Origin: Armatimonadota bacterium
Lineage (GTDB): Bacteria > Armatimonadota > UBA5829 > JAUSEB01
NCBI GenBank assembly: GCA_030649165.1
Contig: JAUSGG010000259.1
Span: forward strand, 1-59,200
Reading direction: 5' to 3'
DNA: 59,200 bases
The notes beneath the pieces are model-generated. The model ran no database searches and had not been told where the DNA came from. It was given only the letters and a program-made list of their open reading frames with translations. The translations under genes were made by a program, and so were the position numbers. The number at the start of each line of letters is the position of its first letter. The first letter of the stretch is position 1. Positions 8,675-16,989 of the stretch are shown piece after piece.

Positions 8675-11600
8675 GTGTTCGTGATTCTGGTGTTTAGCGT
8701 TATCATGTGTGGTTTGTTGGCCGGCGCGGGTCCGGTTGCCGCGAATGACATCAAGCTCATTCCCTATCCCAAGGAGATAACGCGCTCAACCGGCGCCCTT
8801 CGGGTGGGCCCGGCGCGGTACGTCACCCCCGCGCCGTCCAGGACCGTGGAGGTGGCCAAGGCGTCTCTATCGAGCTACCTTCCCAGGTCCGGCAGCCCCA
8901 TCACGGTGCGCCTGGGTTCAGCGGAGGAGGGTTACGACAACAGTTGGCTCACGCCCGACGAAAACAGCTTCCTCAGCAACCCCTCTACCTCGAATGCGGC
9001 GAGCGTTCTGAAGATTGCCTCGGACAGTATCACCGTCGTCGGCAAGGGCAAATGGGGGATGCTCTACGGCGCGCAGACGTTGAACCAACTCATACGCGGA
9101 ACCGACGCAAAACAGGGCATTTGGCGTATGAACGCCAGCCTTCCCTGCCTTACCATCAAGGACTGGCCGGACATGCAGTGGCGCTGCCTTTCGCCCACGA
9201 TGACCTGGTACTCCGGCTACCTCAAGCTCGAAGGCTTCGACCAGTGCAACTGGACCCTGGACGAGTGGAAGTGGCTGGTGGACTGGTCGCTGCTCCACAA
9301 GGTCAATGGTTGGGCTTTGTGTATGTACGGCAATTGGCCTTTTACCCTTCCCGGCTACGAAGAAACGACGCTGGATGTGGACTCGTTCTACTACGATCCC
9401 AAGACCGGCAAGAAGACCCCATGGCGTTTCACCCACAAGAACATCAAGAAAGAGTTCCTGCCGGAGCTTATCCGCTACGCGAACGAGCGCGGGGTGAAGA
9501 TATACGCCTATATCGGCAAGAACACGTTCAACGGCACGTATGGTGTCAAACATCCCGACGCCAATGCGGGCGGCGCCGCCGAGCTGATACCGTTCCACCC
9601 CGGAGTCCACGAATACTGGAACGCGTTTCTCAGGCGCATCATCGAGATCGGGTTTGACGGCTTTGTCTTCGAGGATCCCGAGGCGAACCACGTTCCCAAC
9701 CAGAACGAGATGTGCTACAAGACCTTTTGGGAGCCTTGGGCCGAGAAGTACGGCTTTAAGTCCATCGCTGAAACCAACCAGAGTGACCCGCCGCTCGGCG
9801 TGCAGGTCGAATACTACTCCTGGCTCTTCAAGACGTTCGACGACCTGATTCGGAAGAATGCCGATGAACTGCGGCGTCCTGATCCCGAAATCTACTTGAT
9901 CTCGCACGTCCTGCTGTCGCGAATGGTCGGCGAGAGCAAGACACAGGCTGAACGCGACAAATGGTTCGCGTATATCGACGAGAAGCAAGGTCGCAAGGTA
10001 TCCTTCATCATACTGGAAGCTGACGAATCCAAGTATGTGAGCTTCCTCGGGCGCGACCGCGTCGCCAGCCTCGGAGGGCGGGGCGGATCGTGCACGTGCG
10101 CTATGCGCCGGATCGCCAGCGTAAACAACAATTGGTCCAACGGCCCGTTCGGCGCCGACCTGGCTTACGAGCGCGCCTGCCAGAAACACATCTACGAGGC
10201 GGGCGGCTTCGGCGCAATGGCCTACGTCTTCGAGTGGACCAATACCGAGGTCTTCGGGTACCTGGGCTCGCAGTACCTATGGCATAACGCCGGCGTTCCG
10301 GGCATCGACAACGACAACCAGACAGGCTTCCTCTACTACGCGTACCCGTCCTATTACGGCGACGAGGTGGGCGAGATGGCCGCCCGGATACTGGACGAAG
10401 GGCCGTGCGTCAACGACGCAATGATGCTCGAAGGAGTCTACGGGACCCAGTATCCGTCAACGGGCGCGCCGCTGCATCGTGACTATCAACTCCTGGCGGC
10501 CATAGCCGACAAGTCCGTCAAGATGGCCCGAAAGGCCTATAAGGCTTACACTGGCGAAAATCCGAACCTCTTGAAGCCGGTCTACCGTCAGGAAGACTAT
10601 CGCTGGAACGGCTTCGACCCAATGGCCGACAAGCTCTTCAAGTCCGAGCGGCTGCGGCTCCTTTACGTATCGACCAAGCGATCGCAGGCGATGTGCGAGG
10701 CCGTATTGGCCCACCGCATGGCGCAGCGGCTCATTGCCGAGGGCGCCCCCGCGGGCGAAGTGTTGAAGTACCTCAATAAAGCCCTGGAAGCAGCCAAGGA
10801 GAGCCAGCGCATTTACTGTCTCAACTACGATGACGACTACGACTGGACCGATGGCCTCTGTTCGAGGGTGGTCGATGAGCTGGAACTGATTCGAAATCGC
10901 TTCGCCGCCTCGGTCAGCGGGACCGAGAAGGTCGCCAAATCCTGGACGTTCGACAACCCGGGCGATCCGCGGGGCTGGACGGAATCCCATGACCTGGAAG
11001 CTCCGGTCGTCAAGGACGGGGCGTTCTTCGCGCGGGGGACTGGGGTAAACCCGATTATCGTCCAGACCGAGCCTTTATTGGCTGCCGTAAACGCCCGGTC
11101 CATTGTCGAGATCGACATTTCATCCGACCGCGACGGTCTACTCCGCCTCTTCTGGGCAACCGCGGCCGACATGGAGAAGCAAGCTAAGGGAGCCTATCCG
11201 TACACCGAGGAGCGCGTCCGAAACGCCGAGTTGAAGGGTGGGGGAGAGGCGCGCGTGTACCGGCTTTCTCCCGCCTGGAACGGCGTTCTGGCCAACTTGC
11301 GGTTCGACATACCCAAGGATGCGAGCGTTCGGATCAACTCCATCCGCATAGTCGAGTATCCCGAATCGAGCGCGGCCTCCCCGGACGCCTTGAAGAAACC
11401 TGTCCCCAGTACCGTCCGCCGGAGCGGCGACCGTCCGCTCTTCATACCCTGGGAGAAACTCTCGGATATCGTACCCAAAGCCCAAGCAGCCAAGAAACCG
11501 GGGCTGTATCTGGTTACGGACATCGGCTTCGACCGAAGGCCCGACTTCTTCAGGCTTGGCGTGGTCTTCACCGTCGAGGCTCGGGATGCCGAGGGCAAGT

Positions 11601-12571
11601 GGAAGCCCGTCTTCCGCCGCGGGCTGGAAAGAAGGACAACGGGTTGGGAACACTGGGATATCCCGCTGGATGGCGTTGCCGCCGGATCGGGAAGCCTCAA
11701 GCTGCGATTCACAACAGACTCGTACTCCCGCGCCCAGCGCCGAGGCGCTCCGAGCTGGAAATGGGCGATCTGGGGCCGGCCTCAGTTGGTGGAGGTGACC
11801 GCCGACGGCAGGCGCCGGGTCCGATATGACTTCGTGAAGCAAATCGCCGGCGGCAAGATGCTGGTTCGGCTCGACGAGGACGGTCGGGAGCGCCAATTCG
11901 ACGGCAAGGGCGCTGACTCGACCGGCGCGACATTCGCCTGTATATCACCGGATCCCATCGGGTTGCTCAAGTCCGGCGAAGCAAGGTATTGGCAAATCGT
12001 CGACGGCTTCGCGGAGTGGGCCTCGCCGCCCGATCACAAAGGTCAGTACCGATCCTATCTGGGGTCCGTGGATTCGGGTTGGGTCTACGGCGCGGAGAAC
12101 GGCGAGCTTGCCTGGCGCACTGCTCCCGTCACCGATAAGAAGACGACGGCCGTGGTGTTCGTCGGAGGCACGGGCTACGCCGCCGGGAAGGCCGAGCTTT
12201 GGCTCAACGGTGAGAAGCTGTTGTCGTTCGATATGTCGAAGCCGTCCAATCAGAGATGGGAAGAGAACGGCGTGGAGATGCGCTACATCCACGGCGGCGA
12301 CACCCGCGACAAAACGACGACCTACGGCATCAGCGGCATCTACATCCCCGTGATTCCGGCTTCCAAAGTAACGCCCGGCAGATCACTCGATCTTACAGTC
12401 AAAGTCGTCCCCGGGAGCGACTGGTTTATGGTGCACGAGTATCGGAACATTCGGGAAACCGCCCGGCAGGTGATGTGTCCCCTTCCGGAGGAGCCGGCAA
12501 TAGCCGCCTTCACCCCGCATGTCGATGGCAACTTCGGCGTAACCATTGCGGAGTACGAAGTTGGCCTGTGA
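8675..12571 (+). CDS. large secreted GH20-like (beta-hexosaminidase fold) protein
   Basis: A 1298-residue exported protein. GTG 8675, preceded by AAGGGGGAAGA, gives a clean signal peptide of about 24 residues ending near VAA-ND. Residues 25-150 match the non-catalytic GH20b-type domain (LIPYPKEI, GAQTLNQLI), followed by a barrel with WPDMQWRC, a KVNGWALCMYG strand and GFDGFVFEDPEAN, where the Glu-Asp pair lies at the position expected for catalysis. The canonical GH20 Asp-Glu context is altered, so hexosaminidase activity is not certain. The C-terminal 500 residues look like two or three beta-sandwich (carbohydrate-binding) modules. Probably hydrolyses a glycan outside the cytoplasmic membrane. 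Confidence 0.75.
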   Translation: MFVILVFSVIMCGLLAGAGPVAANDIKLIPYPKEITRSTGALRVGPARYVTPAPSRTVEVAKASLSSYLPRSGSPITVRLGSAEEGYDNSWLTPDENSFLSNPSTSNAASVLKIASDSITVVGKGKWGMLYGAQTLNQLIRGTDAKQGIWRMNASLPCLTIKDWPDMQWRCLSPTMTWYSGYLKLEGFDQCNWTLDEWKWLVDWSLLHKVNGWALCMYGNWPFTLPGYEETTLDVDSFYYDPKTGKKTPWRFTHKNIKKEFLPELIRYANERGVKIYAYIGKNTFNGTYGVKHPDANAGGAAELIPFHPGVHEYWNAFLRRIIEIGFDGFVFEDPEANHVPNQNEMCYKTFWEPWAEKYGFKSIAETNQSDPPLGVQVEYYSWLFKTFDDLIRKNADELRRPDPEIYLISHVLLSRMVGESKTQAERDKWFAYIDEKQGRKVSFIILEADESKYVSFLGRDRVASLGGRGGSCTCAMRRIASVNNNWSNGPFGADLAYERACQKHIYEAGGFGAMAYVFEWTNTEVFGYLGSQYLWHNAGVPGIDNDNQTGFLYYAYPSYYGDEVGEMAARILDEGPCVNDAMMLEGVYGTQYPSTGAPLHRDYQLLAAIADKSVKMARKAYKAYTGENPNLLKPVYRQEDYRWNGFDPMADKLFKSERLRLLYVSTKRSQAMCEAVLAHRMAQRLIAEGAPAGEVLKYLNKALEAAKESQRIYCLNYDDDYDWTDGLCSRVVDELELIRNRFAASVSGTEKVAKSWTFDNPGDPRGWTESHDLEAPVVKDGAFFARGTGVNPIIVQTEPLLAAVNARSIVEIDISSDRDGLLRLFWATAADMEKQAKGAYPYTEERVRNAELKGGGEARVYRLSPAWNGVLANLRFDIPKDASVRINSIRIVEYPESSAASPDALKKPVPSTVRRSGDRPLFIPWEKLSDIVPKAQAAKKPGLYLVTDIGFDRRPDFFRLGVVFTVEARDAEGKWKPVFRRGLERRTTGWEHWDIPLDGVAAGSGSLKLRFTTDSYSRAQRRGAPSWKWAIWGRPQLVEVTADGRRRVRYDFVKQIAGGKMLVRLDEDGRERQFDGKGADSTGATFACISPDPIGLLKSGEARYWQIVDGFAEWASPPDHKGQYRSYLGSVDSGWVYGAENGELAWRTAPVTDKKTTAVVFVGGTGYAAGKAELWLNGEKLLSFDMSKPSNQRWEENGVEMRYIHGGDTRDKTTTYGISGIYIPVIPASKVTPGRSLDLTVKVVPGSDWFMVHEYRNIRETARQVMCPLPEEPAIAAFTPHVDGNFGVTIAEYEVGL

Positions 12572-12693
12572 CATGCCCGGTCGATCTTCGGACAACCCGC
12601 GGTCCACGGAAATGCCGTCTGCGCTCATAATCACCAATCCGCGTTAATCGGCGTTCCTCATTGAATTTTCGCCTCCTGAGAGAATACCGTCTT

Positions 12694-12710
12694 TTGGCAC
12701 GATTCTTGCA
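12694..12710 (+). promoter_or_regulatory. sigma-54 promoter of small RNA 1
   Basis: TTGGCACGATTCTTGCA matches the sigma-54 (RpoN) consensus TGGCAC-N5-TTGCA with GG and GC separated by exactly ten bases. It is perfectly repeated at 12935-12951. About 60 conserved bases upstream could hold an activator site. Confidence 0.85.
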
Positions 12711-12720
12711 CTACCCTACC

Positions 12721-12815
12721 TAGACACAATACTTCTCCTTTTCTTCTTCCGAATGCTTGTAATATGGGGCGAAAGCCCCGCAGGAAGGCCCCGCTGAAGA
12801 GCGGGGTGTTTTTTT
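12721..12815 (+). ncRNA. putative sigma-54-dependent small RNA 1
   Basis: Predicted transcript of about 95 nt, starting about 12 bases after the -12 GC. It has an unpaired pyrimidine-rich 5' part (CTTCTCCTTTTCTTCTTCC, 12732-12750), a GNRA-capped hairpin GGGGC-GAAA-GCCCC (12766-12779), an AGGAAGG linker and a terminator hairpin. There is no ribosome binding site and no plausible reading frame. The CU-rich segment is complementary to Shine-Dalgarno sequences, so base pairing with mRNAs or titration of an RNA-binding protein are both possible. I do not recognise a known RNA family. Confidence 0.75.
12789..12815 (+). terminator. intrinsic terminator of small RNA 1
   Basis: Stem CCCCGCT / AGCGGGG with loop GAAG, followed by TG and seven T residues. 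Confidence 0.92.
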
Positions 12816-12934
12816 GCTCTGATCAGTCCCACCCGTTCGACTCCTCCGACTTTCTCGACACCCGTTCCCAACCCCCAATCCGCGTTAATCGGCGTTCCTC
12901 ATTGAATTTTCGCCTCCTGAGAGAATACCGTCTT

Positions 12935-12951
12935 TTGGCACGATTCTTGCA
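12935..12951 (+). promoter_or_regulatory. sigma-54 promoter of small RNA 2
   Basis: Identical copy of the -24/-12 element: GG at 12937-12938 and GC at 12949-12950 with ten bases between. Confidence 0.85.
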
Positions 12952-12961
12952 CTAACTCTAC

Positions 12962-13058
12962 CTAGACACAATACTTCTCCTTTTCTTCTTCCGAATGCTT
13001 GTAATATGGGGCGAAAGCCCCGCAGGAAGGCCCCGCTGAAAAGCGGGGTGTTTTTTTT
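12962..13058 (+). ncRNA. putative sigma-54-dependent small RNA 2
   Basis: Near-identical to small RNA 1, with the CU-rich 5' segment, the GAAA-capped hairpin at 13008-13021 and the AGGAAGG linker all unchanged. The differences lie outside the paired regions (terminator loop GAAA instead of GAAG), which is what selection on RNA structure would leave. Confidence 0.75.
13031..13058 (+). terminator. intrinsic terminator of small RNA 2
   Basis: Stem CCCCGCT / AGCGGGG, loop GAAA, followed by TG and eight T residues. Confidence 0.92.
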
Positions 13059-13158
13059 GCTCTGATCATTCGCACCCGTCCGAGTCCTCCGCCTCCCTCG
13101 CCTCTCTCGACTCTCTTATGCTACAATCCACTATCACAGCCCCTGCGGAGGCCAAACC

Positions 13159-13893
13159 GTGATCCCACTCAGAGACGAGAATCCGACGAGAACAACGCCC
13201 GTCATTGTGATCGCGCTCATCATTGCAAACGTTCTGATGTTTCTCATCGACCGGCTCGGCGCGCACGGCCCTGTGGGAGCCTTATACGAGTTCCGAATGG
13301 TGCCGCAGAACATAATAAACGAGGTGAGAGGTGTCGGCCCGGTCGCTCCGACGCTTCAACCTGTTTGGCTCACCATATTCACCTCGATGTTCATGCATGC
13401 CAACCTGCTGCACATCGGCGGCAATATGCTGTATTTGTGGATCTTCGGCAACAATATCGAGGACCGGGTGGGCCACGTCAAGTTCGTTCTGTTCTACCTC
13501 GCCGGGGGTTTCGCCGCGGCGGCTGCTCACATATTGAGCACGGCCGGCAATCCCTTCCTGGCCAAACTGCCCACGGTCGGCGCCAGCGGCGCCGTGGCGG
13601 CGGTCCTGGGAGCTTATCTCGTTCTGTTTCCGACCGCCCGTATTATCTGCCTGGTCATTCTCGGGTTTCTGATAACCACGGTCGCCGTGCCGGCCATTGT
13701 AGTGCTGTTGATCTGGATTGCGCTGCAGATCGTGAGTGTGAGCGTCGTCGGCGGACCGGGGGCGATGAGCGGCGGCGTCGCTTACTGGGCGCACATAGGC
13801 GGGTTTTTCGCTGGGGTGATCATGATCTATCTCCTCGGCGGCAAACGGCTGCTGGGCGGCCGCCGCCGCTACACTGGATATCCGGAGTGGTGA
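13159..13893 (+). CDS. rhomboid family intramembrane serine protease
   Basis: A 244-residue polytopic protease that cleaves transmembrane segments inside the bilayer. The catalytic Ser143 sits in GASGAVAAVLGA and the general base His212 in YWAHIGGFFAG; the HIGGNMLYLWIFG strand with the oxyanion-site Asn lies upstream, all as in GlpG-type rhomboids. Six hydrophobic segments are seen. GTG 13159 follows GGAGG at 13147. The gene stands alone, convergent with its right neighbour. Confidence 0.93.
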   Translation: MIPLRDENPTRTTPVIVIALIIANVLMFLIDRLGAHGPVGALYEFRMVPQNIINEVRGVGPVAPTLQPVWLTIFTSMFMHANLLHIGGNMLYLWIFGNNIEDRVGHVKFVLFYLAGGFAAAAAHILSTAGNPFLAKLPTVGASGAVAAVLGAYLVLFPTARIICLVILGFLITTVAVPAIVVLLIWIALQIVSVSVVGGPGAMSGGVAYWAHIGGFFAGVIMIYLLGGKRLLGGRRRYTGYPEW

Positions 13894-13920
13894 TTATGGT
13901 TGTTGGTTGTCGGACTCCCT

Positions 13921-15225
13921 CTACCCCCTCAGCCTCTCCGCCAGGTCCGCAAACGCGCGGCCCAGTATGGCGTCCGTGCGGGCGCAGTATCTGTCGCTGA
14001 CCTGGCCTTCGCTGGTGTATCGGAAGAGGTCGCCCTCGAACAGGAAGTCGCGCGCGTATTGCGCCTTGCCCATTGCGATATCGAGCCACTTCTGCTCACC
14101 GGTCAACTCGTGGAGCCTGACTCCATCGAGGATTCCCTGCGCGCAACACCATGCTTCCGCGGCGCCCCAGTCCTCCCCGCCCTTCATAGTGTACCTCGGC
14201 TCCAGTTCAGTGATCGCTTTTGCCTTGTCCAGGCCCCAGGTATCTCCGGTGGCCTCGTAAAGGTTCAAAAGCCCCTGTGTGAACCCCGCAAGGTTCGCGC
14301 CGCCTTCCTCGCCTTGCTGATCTTCCCGCGCCTTCGACAGTACCTTGTCCAGCTCGTATGCGAATGAAGCTTTGAGGTAATCTTCCGCCGCCTTGATGAA
14401 CAGCGGTTCCGGATGCTCTATGTAGGCGTAAGTCAGGAAATCCGCCCCGCCGCCCTGGGCGTAAGGGCAAATGTACTCCGTGTGATGGTTTCCCCTGGAG
14501 TCTCTCACCACACACGCGGGCGCCATGCCGTTCTCGTCTCTGGCTTCGTAGCGGGAGTTGGTTAGTTTGACCGCCCAGTCCAGGTACTCCTGAGTTCCTG
14601 TCACCTTGTGGAGAAATGCGAAGCAGTATACGTAGTTCATCCCGTGGTTGATGAACCCGACGCCGTCGTTGTGCCCATTGACCCAGTGCGCGTGCCGGTC
14701 GAAGTTATAGTTGGCCGGGTCGTGTATGTGATACTCGTGTATCGCCTCTATCTCGCGCTTCACCGCCGCGGGGTTTATCCGCCACATCTCGTCCCAGAGC
14801 GTGATCAGTCCTTCAAACTCGTGGCCGTCGTGGCCTCTGTAGTTGAAGTCGTCCGTAAACACGTTGTAGTAGATGTGCTCGCCCCAGCCGAACAGGCCGG
14901 TTGTCGGGCTAACGCAGTTCTCCATGAAATACGCCATGCAAGCGTCGGCCGCGTCGGAATAGCTCTTGTCTCCGGTCAGTTTACTCAGCTTATAGAGCAT
15001 CCTGAAATTGTCGTTATCGTAGTCCATGTTCGAGCACCGGCTCTGAAAGCTCGCGTCGAAGGAGACGCACATTGGGTTTATGTCGCGATGGGGCGGTTTG
15101 TGGGTCCTTACGTCGAGCTGATAGCAGAAGAGCGGCGTGTGGATGTCGCCGTAAGTGTCCGTGCCCTCATAGATCAGAGTATCCGCGTGCCGTTTTACCG
15201 TGGAAAGTACCTTGTCGTAGTCCAT
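13921..15225 (-). CDS. putative alpha/alpha-barrel carbohydrate-active protein
   Basis: A 434-residue cytoplasmic protein built of helical repeats rich in aromatic and acidic residues, with periodic G-[DE]-x-x-x-L/W-hydrophobic helix pairs (for example LTGDKSYSDAADACMAYF, VTGTQEYLDWAVKL, ATGDTWGLDKAKAI, LTGEQKWLDIAMGK). This pattern is typical of (alpha/alpha)6 barrels found in glycoside hydrolases, polysaccharide lyases and sugar epimerases. A conserved-looking FNYRGHDGHEFEG and GHNDGVGFINHGMNY may form the active cleft. The start has GGAG eight bases upstream, and the gene begins just after the stop of the 165-residue gene upstream, so both form an operon. The activity is not assignable. 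Confidence 0.65.
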   Translation of the reverse strand: MDYDKVLSTVKRHADTLIYEGTDTYGDIHTPLFCYQLDVRTHKPPHRDINPMCVSFDASFQSRCSNMDYDNDNFRMLYKLSKLTGDKSYSDAADACMAYFMENCVSPTTGLFGWGEHIYYNVFTDDFNYRGHDGHEFEGLITLWDEMWRINPAAVKREIEAIHEYHIHDPANYNFDRHAHWVNGHNDGVGFINHGMNYVYCFAFLHKVTGTQEYLDWAVKLTNSRYEARDENGMAPACVVRDSRGNHHTEYICPYAQGGGADFLTYAYIEHPEPLFIKAAEDYLKASFAYELDKVLSKAREDQQGEEGGANLAGFTQGLLNLYEATGDTWGLDKAKAITELEPRYTMKGGEDWGAAEAWCCAQGILDGVRLHELTGEQKWLDIAMGKAQYARDFLFEGDLFRYTSEGQVSDRYCARTDAILGRAFADLAERLRG

Positions 15226-15228
15226 TGT

Positions 15229-15726
15229 TTAACTCCAACTCACCGTAAAGCGCCGCTTGCCTTCCTCCGCGGCGGCGCACGTTATGTTGACGTGAAGGCC
15301 GCCGAATTCCCGCACGGCGCCTTCGAGCAGTCCTTGGTTCAAGGACTCAGGGTAGGGGGTATCGTCCTCGATAAGGAACTTCTTCTCCCCGACCTGCCGC
15401 GCCGTAATGCCGCCCAGACCTTGATGGTAACGCGCGTAGAACTCCGGCATAGCTTGGAGACAGGCTTCCGGGCTATCGACGTTGAGATCGCTCAGAACCT
15501 CCGATTCGATCCGGCTGACGAGCGGGACGATCTCCCTTCCCAGCCGGCGCATCGAATCGTCTCCAATCAAGTCTCTCAACTGCCTGACCCCGCGCATGGT
15601 GACCGCCGCGTCGTACCATTCTCCCTGTTTCTGTCTTGCCCTGTGCGAAGCGAGATACATCGGCACGAGCGCCAATATCTTGCTCGCCTTGTTGATGTAC
15701 ACCGTATAGTCCCCAAGTACCCTCAT
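15229..15726 (-). CDS. hypothetical protein, first gene of a two-gene operon
   Basis: A 165-residue soluble protein that I do not recognise. The first half is helical (an IxKASKILALVP start and VRQLRDLIGDDSMRRLGREI); the second half has an alpha/beta look with a FLIEDDTPYPESLNQGLLEG segment and ends in a FTVSW strand. The general layout recalls small ligand-binding domains of the 4-vinyl-reductase or heme-NO-binding type, but that is only an impression. GGGGAGG lies just before the ATG. It is translationally close to the downstream barrel protein. Confidence 0.6.
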   Translation of the reverse strand: MRVLGDYTVYINKASKILALVPMYLASHRARQKQGEWYDAAVTMRGVRQLRDLIGDDSMRRLGREIVPLVSRIESEVLSDLNVDSPEACLQAMPEFYARYHQGLGGITARQVGEKKFLIEDDTPYPESLNQGLLEGAVREFGGLHVNITCAAAEEGKRRFTVSWS

Positions 15727-15789
15727 CGTCCTCCCCTTAGAACCCTATAACCCTAAGAACCTAAGATCCTGCAACCCCAATAATAGCAC

Positions 15790-15820
15790 AAATGCCCCGG
15801 CAGAGGATGCCGGAGCATTT
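15790..15820. repeat. hairpin-forming inverted repeat
   Basis: AAATGCCCCGGCA and TGCCGGAGCATTT around a five-base loop, one mismatch in 13 pairs. It lies in the 393-base gap 15727-16119 and has no T-run in either direction, so it may be a bidirectional barrier or an mRNA leader structure of the 165-residue gene. The rest of the gap holds a dispersed palindromic element. Confidence 0.7.
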
Positions 15821-15979
15821 GCGCGTAACCGAGGAACAATGGCTGGCCGATCAAATCCGTGCTGCGTCAGCAGCGGAATCTAACTGCATTCTTCCCCAGG
15901 ATCGGCGCGTTGTCAAGGGTCGATTTTCATCTTCCTAAGAAAGCGCTCGAATTTGGACTGCGGGAACTTGTGCCCCGTT

Positions 15980-16057
15980 GTTTCGGATTTGAGGGTTGGG
16001 CTGCACACTCGCGCGGTTACAGCACAACCTTGCATCCCAGCCCGGAAATCCCGAAAC
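15980..16057. repeat. TTTCGGGATTT palindromic repeat, copy 1
   Basis: Inverted repeat beginning GTTTCGGATTTGAGGGTTGGG and ending CCCGGAAATCCCGAAAC. Same family as at 18297 and inside the larger elements at 19449, 48075 and 57083. A trace of the CCTAAGAAAGCGC module lies just upstream. Confidence 0.75.
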
Positions 16058-16119
16058 CGGCGCTTCTTATGACGTTTCGCGGAGTGTCGACAAACTGCGG
16101 GTTTCGCGAATGATGCAGG

Positions 16120-16905
16120 CTAATAGGGTGGCTGGGGAGTGACTGCGTTCGGAGGCGCGGCGGGGGTGGTGGGAACCGCGAATCTGCGTTCGACGATCTG
16201 CCCGATATTTCCCAGCGGAGGGAGTTTTCGGCCGTTCACCGTCAGGCGGACGCCTCCCGCGTTACCGGCCCGGAACACTACGGCTCTCTCCGCGCGCCAG
16301 CTAAGCTGGTGAGGTGGACCAAGCATACCCTCAAAAGCACGCTTTCCGTCAACAGTTACGCGGATCCACGATGTGCTCACTACGTCCACAACGAAGTTAA
16401 CGCCGTCAGGCGGTTGCGGAGCGGGCGTGGGTTTCGGAGTCGGCGTTGTGACGGGGATGGGCTTCGGGGGCGGAATGGGCGCGGAATCATCGTTGTCGGC
16501 GACGACCGGGGCGCGGTCCCGATTCGCGAGGCCCCTTATAGAACGCGCCAAAGGCTTGTACGCCGCCAGGCCGACGACCACCAGTATGATGAGTATGGCG
16601 AATGCTCGAACCACTGTGGTGGCGCCGTCGCTGGGTTTCGAAGCCGCGATCGCGGGGGCCTCCCGATGATTTGGCGAGAGATGCAGTTCGTACTGCTCGA
16701 GTAGAACCCCGCTGTCCAGCCCGAGGAAGTTCGCATAATCCCGCAGGAAGGCCCGGGTGTAGACTTTGTTGGGGAAAATGTCGAACCGTTCCTCTTCAAG
16801 CGCCTCCAGGTTTTGAGGAGTTATCCTCGTGGCGCTGTGCACTTCCGCCAGCGATATGCCCAGATTCTCCCTATGCTGCCTTAGTGTTTGTCCTATTGAG
16901 CCCAC
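16120..16905 (-). CDS. RodZ-like helix-turn-helix membrane protein
   Basis: A 261-residue protein with the RodZ layout: a cytoplasmic Xre-type HTH (residues about 6-70: GQTLRQHRENLGISLAEV, ITPQNLEALEEERFD, YTRAFLRDYANFLGLD), one membrane span (about 95-115), a Pro/Thr-rich linker, and a DUF4115-type periplasmic domain containing STSWIRVTVDGKRAFEG. RodZ links MreB to the cell-wall elongation complex and sets cell shape; the HTH binds MreB rather than DNA. The start is GTG at 16905. No mre genes are nearby. Confidence 0.85.
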   Translation of the reverse strand: MGSIGQTLRQHRENLGISLAEVHSATRITPQNLEALEEERFDIFPNKVYTRAFLRDYANFLGLDSGVLLEQYELHLSPNHREAPAIAASKPSDGATTVVRAFAILIILVVVGLAAYKPLARSIRGLANRDRAPVVADNDDSAPIPPPKPIPVTTPTPKPTPAPQPPDGVNFVVDVVSTSWIRVTVDGKRAFEGMLGPPHQLSWRAERAVVFRAGNAGGVRLTVNGRKLPPLGNIGQIVERRFAVPTTPAAPPNAVTPQPPY

Positions 16906-16929
16906 GTTTCAGTCCGCCGAATCGATTTT

Positions 16930-16975
16930 TCGGTAGGAGTCGGACGAGTCGGAGGAGTCGAAAGAGTCGGCCCCC
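16930..16975. repeat. GAGTCGGA tandem array
   Basis: Four imperfect nine-base units (GAGTCGGAC, GAGTCGGAG, GAGTCGAAA, GAGTCGGCC) between the RodZ-like and ROK genes. Confidence 0.75.
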
Positions 16976-16989
16976 ACAACCCTTCACAA

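Larger units (their letters stand above)
12634..12825 (+). repeat. direct repeat unit 1 (sigma-54 small RNA cassette)
   Basis: First of two nearly identical units of about 192 bp in direct orientation, separated by 49 bp of unrelated pyrimidine-rich sequence. The differences are a handful of bases: a one-base change and insertion just after the promoter, one base in the terminator loop and one extra T in the T-run. Conservation covers promoter, transcript and terminator together, then stops. Confidence 0.9.
12875..13068 (+). repeat. direct repeat unit 2 (sigma-54 small RNA cassette)
   Basis: Second unit of the tandem duplication; see the unit at 12634. It lies just upstream of the rhomboid gene but is closed by its own terminator, so it is unlikely to be that gene's promoter. 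Confidence 0.9.

Noticed and set aside
12764-12955. 63-codon open frame across the small RNA region
   Set aside because: It runs from inside RNA 1 through its terminator into unit 2, has no ribosome binding site and no conserved codon pattern between the repeat units.
12636-13068. CRISPR-like array
   Set aside because: Only two long units; no short repeats with spacers and no cas genes.
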